Assembly (NCBI RefSeq): GCF_001647715.1
Contig: NZ_CP015600.1
Coordinates: 2,542,001 to 2,606,000, forward strand
DNA from: Pseudomonas antarctica
GTDB lineage: Bacteria; Pseudomonadota; Gammaproteobacteria; Pseudomonadales; Pseudomonadaceae
Direction of reading: 5' to 3'
Length of the DNA stretch: 64,000 bases
Positions within the stretch are counted from its first letter, which is position 1, and every line of letters begins with the position of its first letter. The notes under the pieces were generated by a model that made no database searches, had not been told where the DNA came from, and saw only the letters and a program-made list of their open reading frames with translations. This document shows, piece by piece, positions 17,346 to 25,615 of this stretch. The translations under genes and the position numbers were made by a program.

Positions 17346-18326
17346 ATGAGTGACAGTACCCAGCGCATTGCCAGCGATATCGATCAGATGACCGAAGTGG
17401 CGATGCTCTATTACCTTGAGAACGTCACTCAGGAAGCCATTGCCAAACGCTTCGACCTGTCGCGGGCGAAAGTCAGCCGCTTGCTCAAACGTGCGCGCGA
17501 TGAAGGGATTGTCGAGGTGCGCGTCTTGCAGCACCCGGCGATGAACAACGAGCTGGAGCGGGCGTTGGTGGAGCGCTTCAAGCTGGACCGCGCCTTGATC
17601 GCGGTCGACCACAGCGACCCCGACACCCAGCGCTCGGCTGTCGCCAGCCTGGTGGCGAATTACCTGAACAAGACGCTGAGCGACGGCATGATCGTCGCCG
17701 TGGGCATGGGGCGTAACGTCGGTGCCGTGGCGGATAACGTATTTTTGCCGGTGACGCGCAATTGCACGTTTGTCTGCGCCATCGGCGGTTCGCTCAAGGC
17801 CGGCGAATACATGAACCCCGACCATATTTGCCGACGCCTGGCCCTGCGTTTTGGTGGCGAGAGCGAAAGCCTGTACGCCCCCGCGCTGGTGGCGAACCCC
17901 GAGTTACGGGGCGTGTTGATCAACAATGACACCGTGCGCTCGACCCTGGACCGTGCGCGGCGCGCGGACATTGCGCTGATTGGCATTGGCGACATGAGCG
18001 AGAACAGCAACATGGTGCGCATGGGCTGGTTCTCGCCGCAGGAGATCGCGCAGGCGCGGCTGTCGGGCACCGTGGGCGACATGATGGGGTATGACTTTAT
18101 CGACATCCATGGCCAGCCGGCGGTCAACGCGATTCAAGGTCGGGTGATCGGGTTGACGGTGCAGGAGCTGTTTCGTATCCCGGATGTCGTGGCGATTGCC
18201 AGTGAGAACACCAAGGCAGCGGCGACGCTTGGCGCGTTGCGCTCGGGGGTGATCAATACGCTGGCGACCACCGTAACGAATGCCCACACCATCCTGGCGC
18301 TGGATGATGCGACGCGCAAAACCTGA
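17346..18326 (+). CDS. SorC/DeoR-type sugar-binding transcriptional regulator
   Basis: A 326-residue regulator. Residues 10-60 form a helix-turn-helix (YYLENVTQEAIAKRFDLSRA then KVSRLLKRARDEGIVEVRV), followed by the sugar-phosphate-binding domain of the SorC/CggR family (GMGRNVGAVADNV, ADIALIGIGDM and GDMMGYDFIDIHG are typical). ATG 17346 is chosen over an upstream TTG. It follows the isomerase gene by 63 nt and faces away from the transporter operon. The likely inducer is a phosphorylated tetrose or tetrulose from the pathway, with the twin 25-bp motifs upstream as operators. Confidence 0.88.
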   Translation: MSDSTQRIASDIDQMTEVAMLYYLENVTQEAIAKRFDLSRAKVSRLLKRARDEGIVEVRVLQHPAMNNELERALVERFKLDRALIAVDHSDPDTQRSAVASLVANYLNKTLSDGMIVAVGMGRNVGAVADNVFLPVTRNCTFVCAIGGSLKAGEYMNPDHICRRLALRFGGESESLYAPALVANPELRGVLINNDTVRSTLDRARRADIALIGIGDMSENSNMVRMGWFSPQEIAQARLSGTVGDMMGYDFIDIHGQPAVNAIQGRVIGLTVQELFRIPDVVAIASENTKAAATLGALRSGVINTLATTVTNAHTILALDDATRKT

Positions 18327-18340
18327 TATTGCGCAGGTCA

Positions 18341-18436
18341 AAATGTGGGAGCGGGCTTGCTCGCGAAGGCGGTGTGTCAGTCGACATATGGATTGACTGA
18401 ACCTCCGCATTCGCGAGCAAGCCCGCTCCCACATTG
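18341..18436. repeat. REPIN
   Basis: TGTGGGAGCGGGCTTGCTCG and its inverse enclose a diverged centre (inner arms TCAGTC/GACTGA). It lies just after the SorC gene stop and may end that transcript. Confidence 0.9.
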
Positions 18437-18510
18437 GTTTTGTGTGTGCTTGGGGACAGATTTTGTAATAATTTTGCGTTGTAGGAAGTTTGGGTTTCGC
18501 CTGTACGATT

Positions 18511-18537
18511 CAAGTCCTTTTCTCGTTGCAGGACTTG
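18511..18537 (+). promoter_or_regulatory. Hairpin covering the leader ORF ribosome-binding site
   Basis: CAAGTCCT (18511-18518) pairs perfectly with AGGACTTG (18530-18537). The second arm contains AGGA, which would be the Shine-Dalgarno for the ATG at 18539, so folding would hide it. Visible in sequence; the function is inference. Confidence 0.4.
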
Positions 18538-18538
18538 C

Positions 18539-18676
18539 ATGAACACCCTCTCGGAGCCTCCCAGTCGTCTTTCCCCAAGACATCCGCTGTCGCTGTTCCC
18601 GCTGAAGCACCCCGTATTCCAACTGCTAACCTTGTCCCGGTCCACTGACCGCGCTTTGCCGTGTCCGGCATTCTGA
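18539..18676 (+). CDS. Possible proline-rich leader peptide ahead of the TerC/CBS gene
   Basis: A 45-codon frame that begins MNTLSEPPSRLSPRHPLSLF and contains eight prolines, with Pro-Pro at codons 7-8. AGGA lies 5 nt before the ATG. It ends 22 nt before the TerC-family start. Proline-rich leader ORFs (mgtL, corL) control magnesium transporters in enterobacteria, and the downstream protein has a CorC-type domain, so an analogous role is conceivable. It may equally be a chance frame in an untranslated leader; no homolog is known to me. Confidence 0.25.
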   Translation: MNTLSEPPSRLSPRHPLSLFPLKHPVFQLLTLSRSTDRALPCPAF

Positions 18677-18698
18677 AACCTATAAAGAGACTCTATAA

Positions 18699-20264
18699 AT
18701 GGAATGGTTAGCGGATCCAACGGCCTGGCTCGGCCTGTTGACCTTGATTGTGCTGGAACTGGTGCTGGGCATCGACAACCTGGTGTTTATCGCGATCCTG
18801 GCGGACAAGCTGCCGCCGGAGCAGCGCGATCGCGCGCGGTTGATCGGTTTGTCCCTGGCGTTGCTGATGCGTTTGGGCCTGCTGGCGAGTATTTCCTGGC
18901 TGGTGACGCTCACGCAGCCGCTGTTCGAGGTGTTCGACAAGAGCTTCTCCGGCCGTGACTTGATCATGTTGTTTGGTGGTGTGTTCCTGTTGTTCAAGGC
19001 CACCATGGAATTGCACGAGCGCCTTGAAGGCCATGTGGCGCAGCGCACGGGCAATGTGGCGTACGCGATGTTCTGGCCGATCGTGGCGCAGATCGTGGTG
19101 CTCGACGCAGTGTTCTCCCTCGACGCGGTGATTACTGCCGTGGGCATGGTCGATGAGCTGGCTGTGATGATGATCGCGGTGATCGTGTCCATCGGCCTGA
19201 TGATCGTGGCGAGTAAACCGCTGACCCGTTTCGTCAACGCGCACCCGACAGTCATCATGTTGTGTCTGGGCTTTTTGATGATGATCGGTTTCGCCCTGAC
19301 CGCCGAAGGCCTGGGCTTCCATATTCCCAAGGGCTACCTGTATGCGGCGATTGGTTTCTCGATCCTGATCGAGCTGTTCAACCAGATTGCCCGCGCCCGC
19401 CGCAAGAAGTCGGCGCAAGGCGTGTTGCCAGTGCGTGAGCGTACCGCCCATGCGGTGATGCGCTTGCTCGGCGGCCGAAGCCTGGCGGTGGAAGAGGTGG
19501 GTGAAGACGTGGCCGACTTGCTGGGCGAGCGGGATGCGACCCAGGGTCCGCTGTTTGATCGACGCGAGCGCGTAATGATCAGCGGCGTGCTGCAACTGGC
19601 CGAGCGGCCAATCCGTACCTTGATGACGCCACGGGCCAAGGTGGACTGTATCGATCTGGCGGACGATCCCGACACGATCCGCCGCAAACTGATGCATTCG
19701 TCCTACTCGCGCCTGCCGTTGATCCGCAACGGCGCGGTGGATGAGCCGCTGGGTTTCGTGCACAAAAAGGAATTGCTCAAGGAATACCTGGCCGGCAACG
19801 AGCCTAACCTGGAGCACCTGGCGCGTCGGGCGATCAACCTGCTGGAGAGCTTTTCGATCCTCAACGCCCTGGAGCAGATGCGCCAGGAGTCGACCCACAT
19901 CGCCTTCGTGATCAACGAATTCGGCGACTTCATGGGCGTGTTGAGCATGACCGACATTCTCGAGTCCATCGCCGGTGAATTGCCGGACGCCAGCGAAATC
20001 GAGGGGCCGGATATTGTCGAGGAGGGCGAGGGGTTTCGCGCCAATGGCGCCTTGAACCTCAACCTGGTTCGTCAGCGTACCGGTTTCAATGCCGTTTCCA
20101 CCGAGGATTATCAGACCCTAGCTGGCTTGGTGATGAGCCTGCTCGATCGCCTGCCGATGGTCGGTGACAGTCTCGAGCATGAAGGCTGGCGCCTGGCTGT
20201 GGCGGCGGTGGAAGAGCGACGGGTGACGCAGGTGCTGTTGGCGCCGGTGACGCGTAGTCTTTGA
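18699..20264 (+). CDS. TerC-family membrane protein with CBS pair and CorC_HlyC domain (YoaE/YegH-like)
   Basis: A 521-residue protein. Residues 1-230 hold seven or so membrane helices of the TerC family; the acidic metal-site motifs [11 protein letters not shown] and [20 protein letters not shown] are clear. A cytoplasmic part follows: CBS pair (about 305-425, with [16 protein letters not shown] and [11 protein letters not shown]) and a C-terminal CorC_HlyC transporter-associated domain (about 440-520). Related proteins are linked to divalent-metal efflux; direct evidence for YoaE-type proteins is limited. The last 179 bases are overlapped on the other strand by the thioredoxin-like frame. 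Confidence 0.88.
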   Translation: MEWLADPTAWLGLLTLIVLELVLGIDNLVFIAILADKLPPEQRDRARLIGLSLALLMRLGLLASISWLVTLTQPLFEVFDKSFSGRDLIMLFGGVFLLFKATMELHERLEGHVAQRTGNVAYAMFWPIVAQIVVLDAVFSLDAVITAVGMVDELAVMMIAVIVSIGLMIVASKPLTRFVNAHPTVIMLCLGFLMMIGFALTAEGLGFHIPKGYLYAAIGFSILIELFNQIARARRKKSAQGVLPVRERTAHAVMRLLGGRSLAVEEVGEDVADLLGERDATQGPLFDRRERVMISGVLQLAERPIRTLMTPRAKVDCIDLADDPDTIRRKLMHSSYSRLPLIRNGAVDEPLGFVHKKELLKEYLAGNEPNLEHLARRAINLLESFSILNALEQMRQESTHIAFVINEFGDFMGVLSMTDILESIAGELPDASEIEGPDIVEEGEGFRANGALNLNLVRQRTGFNAVSTEDYQTLAGLVMSLLDRLPMVGDSLEHEGWRLAVAAVEERRVTQVLLAPVTRSL

Positions 20265-20577
20265 ACACCTCCTCCAGGAGTGTTTCCTGTTCATGGGGGT
20301 CACCGATGCCCTTGAGGTTTTCGACCTCAAGGGCGTCTTTGTAGACCACCAGCGTGGGGGTGCCGCTAACCCCGTGAATCGGCGGGGTTTGGGTGGTGTC
20401 GAGGATCATGCTTTTTACACGCCCGGCGTATTGAGCGGCGATGCGATTGAAACGCAGGTCAGCCCCCAAGCACGCCGGGCAGTAGGGGGAAGTGAACAAC
20501 ACAATCACCAGCGGGTGTTCAGTCAGGATTCTTTGGTATTCGTCGAGGTCACGAATAACCGTTTTTGCAACACCCAT
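20086..20577 (-). CDS. Thioredoxin-like protein with a tail read from the opposite strand of the TerC gene
   Basis: A 163-codon frame. Residues 1-105 are a thioredoxin fold with active site [12 protein letters not shown] (CxxC) and the cis-Pro motif [13 protein letters not shown]. The last 59 codons, from base 20264 down, run antisense through the TerC gene and give a Pro-rich then low-complexity tail unlike any thioredoxin. The natural stop was probably near 20264 and has been lost, or the tail is tolerated. The protein has no signal peptide, so it should act in the cytoplasm on disulfides or as a thiol carrier. Confidence 0.72.
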   Translation of the reverse strand: MGVAKTVIRDLDEYQRILTEHPLVIVLFTSPYCPACLGADLRFNRIAAQYAGRVKSMILDTTQTPPIHGVSGTPTLVVYKDALEVENLKGIGDPHEQETLLEEVFKDYASPAPTAPASPVALPPPPQPGASLHARDCHRPSAGDRAGSSPSQLGSDNPRWKRH

Positions 20578-20670
20578 GATGATCTCCTTGCGAGCCCGGC
20601 CAAATGGTTGCGGGTACGCTAAATCGCGAGATCACCACCGTCTACTGTCAACCTTCACAGGTAACGCTGC

Positions 20671-20919
20671 TCACGCATCGTCCGCGCGCTCCATGCGTTC
20701 CCGGGCCTTTCGCGCCTGATTCGCGCATTTCTTGTATTCCTCATTGTCCCTGGACGCCTTTGCCCGCCGGTAGTCATGGTGGTTCTGACCGGTGTAGTCG
20801 GCATTGAAGGCTTCCTTGAGTTTCTGCAGTTGTTCCTTGCATTCGTGGCGGTCGTTCGCGGCCGAGGCGCTGCCGGCTGCCAGGAATGAAAGCAAAACCA
20901 AAGTGAGGCTGAGCTTCAT
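20671..20919 (-). CDS. Small exported basic protein of unknown function
   Basis: An 82-residue protein. MKLSLTLVLLSFLAAGSASA is a clear signal peptide. The mature 62 residues are rich in Lys, Arg, Glu and Asn with two Cys (DRHECKEQLQKLKEAF, YKKCANQARKARERM), predicted mostly helical, and could form one disulfide in the periplasm. The start at 20919 is chosen because the signal peptide begins there; the longer frame upstream (to 21105) is basic non-coding-like sequence. I know similar small hypothetical proteins in pseudomonads but no function. Confidence 0.7.
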   Translation of the reverse strand: MKLSLTLVLLSFLAAGSASAANDRHECKEQLQKLKEAFNADYTGQNHHDYRRAKASRDNEEYKKCANQARKARERMERADDA

Positions 20920-20990
20920 CAGAAAGGTCGTCCTTGTTGGCTTGAATGTGCCAAGGCTAGTCCAGCGTGGGGATTTTTGCATGGTGCGCC

Positions 20991-21028
20991 CGCGCCGCAA
21001 CGGTGCGGGGTAACACCGTTGTGGTGCA
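20991..21028 (+). promoter_or_regulatory. Two NtrC-like enhancer sites upstream of the amino-acid transporter operon
   Basis: Both resemble the NtrC consensus TGCACC-N5-GGTGCA. Site A (20991-21007) reads CGCGCCGCAACGGTGCG; site B (21012-21028) reads AACACCGTTGTGGTGCA. Their centres are 21 bp apart, two helical turns, and about 170-200 bp upstream of the sigma-54 promoter start, a usual enhancer distance. The region also forms an 8-bp inverted repeat CAACGGTG/CACCGTTG. The rest of 20920-21172 shows no gene. Confidence 0.5.
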
Positions 21029-21172
21029 CCCGGTTGGGGCCTTTCACGGCGGTGTGGGGCCTTGGGTAGCAATCTGATTTCCCATGATGGCATCACGCTG
21101 TACACCCCATGAGAAATTATCTTTCTGATTTATAACGAATTTATCCTTGGCATATTTTTCTGTTACTGCGTG

Positions 21173-21188
21173 TGGCACACTTTCTGCT
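21173..21188 (+). promoter_or_regulatory. Sigma-54 promoter of the amino-acid transporter operon
   Basis: TGGCACACTTTCTGCT keeps the GG (-24) and GC (-12) at correct spacing and differs from TGGCACG-N4-TTGCT only at the seventh and twelfth bases. The start of transcription would be near 21200, about 54 bases before the binding-protein ATG. Confidence 0.6.
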
Positions 21189-21253
21189 GTCTATTCCGTT
21201 GTTACATACCAAGTTCCGGTATAGCGGAATACACAACTCCTGGAGTGCTTGTC

Positions 21254-22102
21254 ATGCATCACCGACCTTCCGTGTTTAAAGCGTGTGTTTTTCTCTTCGC
21301 CGCATCGGCGTCCCTCGCAAGCATCGTGCACGCGGCGGACAGCAAGCTCGATGATGTGCTCAAGCGTGGGCATCTCATCGTGGGTACAGGCAGTACCAAT
21401 GCGCCGTGGCACTTCCAGGGAGCGGATGGCAAGTTGCAAGGTTTTGATATCGACATCGGCCGCATTGTGGCCAAGGGATTGTTCAACGATCCAAGCAAGG
21501 TCGAATTTGTGGTGCAGTCGTCCGACGCACGCATTCCCAACCTGCTGACCGACAAGGTCGACATGAGTTGCCAGTTCATCACCGTCACCGCCAGCCGTGC
21601 GCAGCAGGTAGCCTTTACCTTGCCGTACTACCGCGAAGGCGTGGGCCTGCTGCTGCCGAACAACAGCAAATACAAAGAAATCGAAGACCTGCAAGCCGCA
21701 GGCGACAGCGTCACCGTGGCCGTGCTGCAAAACGTCTATGCCGAAGAGCTGGTGCACCAGGCACTGCCCAAGGCCAAGGTCGATCAGTACGACAGCGTCG
21801 ACCTGATGTACCAGGCCGTGAACTCCGGCCGCGCCGATGCTGCCGCCACCGACCAATCCTCGGTCAAATACCTGATGGTGCAGAACCCGGGCCGCTACCG
21901 CAGCCCGACCTACGCCTGGAGCCCGCAAACCTACGCGTGCGCCGTCAAGCGTGGCGACCAGGACTGGCTGAACTTCGTCAACACGGCGTTGCATGAAGCC
22001 ATGACCGGTGTGGAATTCCCGACCTACAAAGCCTCGTTCAAGCAGTGGTTCGGTGTGGACCTGCCAGAGCCTGCGATTGGTTTCCCTGTTGAATTCAAGT
22101 GA
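21254..22102 (+). CDS. Polar amino-acid ABC transporter, periplasmic binding protein
   Basis: A 282-residue binding protein of the SBP_bac_3 family. Its signal peptide covers residues 1-27 or so (FKACVFLFAASASLASIVHA). The mature part shows GHLIVGTGSTNAPWHF, LQGFDIDIGRIVAKGLF and VDMSCQFITVTASRAQQVAF, the family's ligand-cleft motifs. The usual Arg that clamps the ligand carboxylate lies in TASRAQQ. ATG 21254 follows GGAG at 8 nt. It opens a rightward operon with two permeases, an ATPase and RidA. The ligand is probably an amino acid or amino-sugar acid; D-glucosaminate is my proposal from the downstream enzymes. Confidence 0.88.
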   Translation: MHHRPSVFKACVFLFAASASLASIVHAADSKLDDVLKRGHLIVGTGSTNAPWHFQGADGKLQGFDIDIGRIVAKGLFNDPSKVEFVVQSSDARIPNLLTDKVDMSCQFITVTASRAQQVAFTLPYYREGVGLLLPNNSKYKEIEDLQAAGDSVTVAVLQNVYAEELVHQALPKAKVDQYDSVDLMYQAVNSGRADAAATDQSSVKYLMVQNPGRYRSPTYAWSPQTYACAVKRGDQDWLNFVNTALHEAMTGVEFPTYKASFKQWFGVDLPEPAIGFPVEFK

Positions 22103-22154
22103 TGTGTAAACCGGGGGCGCAGCGTGTTGCGCCCCGCTTCAGGTACTGCCGACC

Positions 22155-22817
22155 ATGAACTATCAGTTGAACTTTGCCGCCGTGTGGCGTGATTTCCCCA
22201 GCTTGCTGGCGGGGCTCGGCCTGGGCCTTGAGCTGGCGTTGCTGTCGATCGCGATTGGCTGTGTGATCGGCTTGATGATGGCCTTTGCCATGCTGTCCAG
22301 GCACCGGGCGTTGCGAGTCTTCGCCTCGGTGTATGTGACGGTGATCCGCAATACGCCGATCCTCGTGCTGATCCTGTTGATCTACTTTGCCCTGCCGTCG
22401 CTGGGGATTCGTCTCGATAAAATCCCTTCCTTCATCATCACTCTGTCGCTGTACGCCGGTGCCTACCTGACCGAAGTGTTCCGTGCCGGGCTGTTGAATA
22501 TTCCCAAGGGCTTGCGTGAAGCCGGCTTGGCCATCGGCCTGGGCGAGTGGCGCATTCGTGCCTACATCACCGTGCCGGTGATGCTGCGCAACGTGTTGCC
22601 GGCGCTGTCGAACAACTTTATTTCGCTGTTCAAGGACACCTCGTTGGCCGCCGCTATCGCGGTGCCGGAGCTGACCTATTATGCCCGCAAGATCAACGTC
22701 GAAAGCTACCGGGTGATTGAAACCTGGATGGTTACGACCGCGCTCTACGTGGCCGCCTGTTATTTCATCGCCATGCTGCTCCGTTACCTGGAACAGCGTC
22801 TGGCGATCCGTCGTTAA
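22155..22817 (+). CDS. Polar amino-acid ABC transporter, permease 1
   Basis: A 220-residue inner-membrane permease of the HisM/GlnP type with about five helices. The EAA-type cytoplasmic loop is GLREAGLAIGLGEWRIRAYI, the contact site for the ATPase, followed by the helix VMLRNVLPALSNNFISLFKD and the conserved DTSLAAAIAVPEL. It follows the binding-protein gene by 52 nt and precedes permease 2 by 11 nt; the two probably form a heterodimeric channel. Confidence 0.9.
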   Translation: MNYQLNFAAVWRDFPSLLAGLGLGLELALLSIAIGCVIGLMMAFAMLSRHRALRVFASVYVTVIRNTPILVLILLIYFALPSLGIRLDKIPSFIITLSLYAGAYLTEVFRAGLLNIPKGLREAGLAIGLGEWRIRAYITVPVMLRNVLPALSNNFISLFKDTSLAAAIAVPELTYYARKINVESYRVIETWMVTTALYVAACYFIAMLLRYLEQRLAIRR

Positions 22818-22828
22818 GGAGGGTTTCC

Positions 22829-23491
22829 ATGTACGAGTCCCCCAGCTGGCTGCATGAGTTGTGGATCGCCCGGGATACCCTCTGGGCGGGGTTTCAGACC
22901 AGCATCTACTGCTCGGTGCTGGCGATTATCTTTGGCACGCTGATCGGTATCTTCGCGGGGTTGATCCTGACCTACGGCAAATTCTGGATGCGTGCGCCGT
23001 TTCGTCTGTACGTTGACCTGATCCGTGGCACGCCAGTGTTTGTGCTGGTGCTGGCGTGTTTTTACATGCTGCCGGCGCTCGGTTGGCAGATCACCGCGTT
23101 CCAGGCCGGTGCGGTCGGGCTGACGTTGTTCTGCGGCTCGCACGTCTCGGAAATTGTGCGCGGCGCGTTGCAAGCCATCCCCCGTGGGCAACTGGAAGCG
23201 GGCAAGGCGATTGGCCTGACGTTCTACCAGTCCCTGGGTTACGTGCTGTTGCCTCAGGCGCTGCGACAGATATTGCCGACCTGGGTCAATTCCTCCACGG
23301 AAATCGTCAAGGCCTCGACCTTGCTTTCGGTGATTGGCGTGGCTGAATTGCTGCTGAGCACGCAGCAAGTGATCGCGCGTACTTTCATGACCCTGGAGTT
23401 CTATCTGTTCGCCGGGTTTCTGTTCTTTGTCATCAACTACGCCATCGAGTTATTCGGGCGCTACATTGAAAAGCGGGTGGCCTTGCCATGA
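22829..23491 (+). CDS. Polar amino-acid ABC transporter, permease 2
   Basis: A 220-residue paralogue of permease 1 with the same five-helix layout. [20 protein letters not shown] is its EAA loop, and [19 protein letters not shown] matches the RGTPLLVQL-type segment of this family. Its stop overlaps the start of the ATPase gene in an ATGA, so translation of the two is coupled. Together with permease 1 and the ATPase it forms the inner-membrane importer. Confidence 0.9.
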   Translation: MYESPSWLHELWIARDTLWAGFQTSIYCSVLAIIFGTLIGIFAGLILTYGKFWMRAPFRLYVDLIRGTPVFVLVLACFYMLPALGWQITAFQAGAVGLTLFCGSHVSEIVRGALQAIPRGQLEAGKAIGLTFYQSLGYVLLPQALRQILPTWVNSSTEIVKASTLLSVIGVAELLLSTQQVIARTFMTLEFYLFAGFLFFVINYAIELFGRYIEKRVALP

Positions 23492-24270
23492 ACCAACCAC
23501 ACACTAACCCACCGCTGCTGAACATTCGCGGCCTGCGCAAACAATACGGCCAGGTGGAAGTGCTCAAAGGCGTCGACCTGTCCATGCAGCGCGGCAACGT
23601 GGTGACCTTGATCGGCTCCAGCGGCTCGGGCAAGACCACGCTGCTGCGTTGCGTCAACTTGCTGGAAGAATTCCAGGGCGGCCAGATCACCCTGGATGGC
23701 GAATCCATCGGCTACAGCGAAATCGCCGGCAAGCGTGTGCGCCACCCTGAACGCGTGATTGCCCAGCACCGCGCGATGACCGGCATGGCGTTCCAGCAGT
23801 TCAACCTGTTTCCGCATCTGACGGCGTTGCAAAACGTCACCCTCGGCCTGCTCAAGGTCAAGAAAATGGGCAAGGACGAAGCTGTGGCCCTGGCCGAAAA
23901 ATGGCTCGACCGCGTCGGCCTGCTGGAGCGGCGCAACCACTTCCCCGGCCAATTGTCAGGCGGCCAGCAACAGCGTGTGGCGATTGCCCGTGCGATCGCG
24001 ATGAACCCCAGCTTGATGCTGTTCGACGAAGTCACCTCGGCCCTCGACCCGGAGCTGGTTGGGGAGGTGCTGAGCGTGATCAAGGGCCTGGCGGAGGAGG
24101 GCATGACCATGTTGCTGGTCACCCACGAAATGCGTTTTGCCTATGAAGTGTCGGACAAGATCGTATTCATGAACCAGGGCCGCATTGAAGAGCAGGGCAC
24201 CTCGAAGGACATCTTCGAGCGTCCGCAATCGCCGCGCCTGGCGGAATTTTTGAAGAACATTCGTTTTTAA
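23488..24270 (+). CDS. Polar amino-acid ABC transporter, ATPase
   Basis: A 260-residue ATPase of the GlnQ/HisP group. Walker A is GSSGSGKTT, the Q loop [13 protein letters not shown], the signature [16 protein letters not shown], Walker [15 protein letters not shown] (Val in place of the more usual Pro after the catalytic Glu) and the switch His in VTHEMRFA. It drives uptake through the two permeases encoded just before. RidA follows after 14 nt in the same direction. Confidence 0.92.
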   Translation: MNQPHTNPPLLNIRGLRKQYGQVEVLKGVDLSMQRGNVVTLIGSSGSGKTTLLRCVNLLEEFQGGQITLDGESIGYSEIAGKRVRHPERVIAQHRAMTGMAFQQFNLFPHLTALQNVTLGLLKVKKMGKDEAVALAEKWLDRVGLLERRNHFPGQLSGGQQQRVAIARAIAMNPSLMLFDEVTSALDPELVGEVLSVIKGLAEEGMTMLLVTHEMRFAYEVSDKIVFMNQGRIEEQGTSKDIFERPQSPRLAEFLKNIRF

Positions 24271-24284
24271 TCAGGAGCAACGTT

Positions 24285-24674
24285 ATGACCATTACTCGTT
24301 ACGGCACCGGCAGCACCGCCGGCGGTGGCCAGCCACGTCCTTTCGCCCGCGCGGTGGAAGCGGACGGCTGGCTCTACGTCTCGGGCCAGGTGCCAGCGGT
24401 GGACGGTGAAATCATCAACGGCGGCATCGTCGAGCAAACCCGCCAGACCCTGCGCAATGTGGTGGCGATTCTGGAAGAGGCCGGCTACGAACTCAAAGAC
24501 GTGGTGCGCGTGGGTGTATGGCTGGAAGACCCACGGGACTTCTGGAGTTTCAACAAGGTATTCGGCGAATACTTCACCCCGGAACACGCCCCGGCGCGTG
24601 CCTGTGTACAGGCCAACATGATGGTGGACTGCAAGGTCGAGATTGATTGCGTGGCCTACAGGAAAAAAGGCTAA
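24285..24674 (+). CDS. RidA-family enamine/imine deaminase
   Basis: A 129-residue protein of the RidA (YjgF/YER057c) family. VSGQVPAVDGEIINGGI begins the conserved face, PARACVQANM holds the Arg needed to bind the substrate carboxylate, and KVEIDCVAY the conserved Glu, so it should be active. RidA proteins hydrolyse the reactive enamine/imine released by PLP dehydratases. A PLP enzyme of just that kind is encoded two genes on, which supports a shared pathway: the dehydratase makes the imine and RidA completes release of ammonia. Confidence 0.88.
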   Translation: MTITRYGTGSTAGGGQPRPFARAVEADGWLYVSGQVPAVDGEIINGGIVEQTRQTLRNVVAILEEAGYELKDVVRVGVWLEDPRDFWSFNKVFGEYFTPEHAPARACVQANMMVDCKVEIDCVAYRKKG

Positions 24675-24703
24675 ATGCCCCATTCTTGAAGCCATAGGAG
24701 ATC

Positions 24704-24796
24704 CAATGTGGGAGCGGGCTTGCCCGCGATGACGGAGTGTCAGCCAGCCCATCTGGCACTGACCCACCGCAATCACGGGCAAGCCCGTTCCCACAG
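24704..24796. repeat. REPIN
   Basis: TGTGGGAGCGGGCTTGCCCG at left, and a somewhat diverged inverse (ACGGGCAAGCCCGTTCCCAC) at right. It separates the transporter-ridA unit from the IclR gene and could give a separate mRNA level on each side. Confidence 0.88.
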
Positions 24797-24841
24797 GGGA
24801 TCACTGTGCAGCACCCACCTTTGACGGGACCGATTACTGCC

Positions 24842-25606
24842 ATGACCGAAGACACCATCAAACGCCGCGCCAAAGGCCTGGACCGTGCTTTCGATATCCT
24901 CGATTTTCTCAAGGAGATCGGCCAGCCCCTGCGCCCGAATGATATTGCCAGCGGCATCGGCAGCCCCAAATCCACCGTCTATGAGTTGGTCGCATCGCTG
25001 CTGGAGCGGCGCATCCTGGAAACGGTGGGCAAGGACGGCCACGTCTACCTCGGCCGCCAGTTGTACTTCCTCGGCCAGGCGCACCTGCGCCATTTCGACC
25101 TGACCCGCGAGGCCGACCACGCCTTGCAGGAAATCGTCAGCCAAACCCACGAAACCGCGCAGATGTGCCTGCTCAATGGGCGCAAATACACGGTGGCGCT
25201 GATGCGCGAAGGTGAGCGGCATTTCCGTATTTCATCGGACATCGGCGAAAACGCACCCATCCCGTGGACTGCCTCCGGGCGCCTGTTGCTGGGGCACTTG
25301 AGCGACCAGCAAATCATCGACCTGATCGACTACGACGATTTCATCCTGCCGGACGGCCAGCGCCTGGCGCTGGACACCTTCCTGGCGCAAATCCGCCAGG
25401 CCACGCTCGACGGTTTCTTCTCTTTCGACAGCGTGGCCGACACCTTTACCCATTGCTTCGCTGCCCCGGTCCGCGACGCACAAGGCATCAGCATTGCGAC
25501 CTTGTGCATCGTCGCCCCACGGGCCGACGCGATTAAAAATTACAACGACTATCGCCGGGTGTTGATCGACAGCGCCAACAACCTGGCCCGTCGCATCAAC
25601 GAATAG
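24842..25606 (+). CDS. IclR-family transcriptional regulator
   Basis: A 254-residue IclR-type regulator. Residues 8-75 form the winged helix-turn-helix (LDRAFDILDFLKEIGQPLRP, then SGIGSPKSTVYELVASLLER), and the rest is the GAF-like effector domain (HETAQMCLLNGRKYTVALMR, PWTASGRLLLGHL). I choose ATG 24842; the open frame extends upstream only through the REPIN. It sits between ridA and the PLP enzyme and ends 9 nt before the latter, so it is probably co-transcribed with the catabolic genes it controls. The effector may be 2-keto-3-deoxygluconate or the imported amino compound. Confidence 0.88.
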   Translation: MTEDTIKRRAKGLDRAFDILDFLKEIGQPLRPNDIASGIGSPKSTVYELVASLLERRILETVGKDGHVYLGRQLYFLGQAHLRHFDLTREADHALQEIVSQTHETAQMCLLNGRKYTVALMREGERHFRISSDIGENAPIPWTASGRLLLGHLSDQQIIDLIDYDDFILPDGQRLALDTFLAQIRQATLDGFFSFDSVADTFTHCFAAPVRDAQGISIATLCIVAPRADAIKNYNDYRRVLIDSANNLARRINE

Positions 25607-25615
25607 GAGTTTTCC

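Noticed and set aside
18437..18698. yybP-ykoY manganese riboswitch ahead of the TerC-family gene
   Set aside because: TerC genes often have one, but I could not find its conserved core in this leader.
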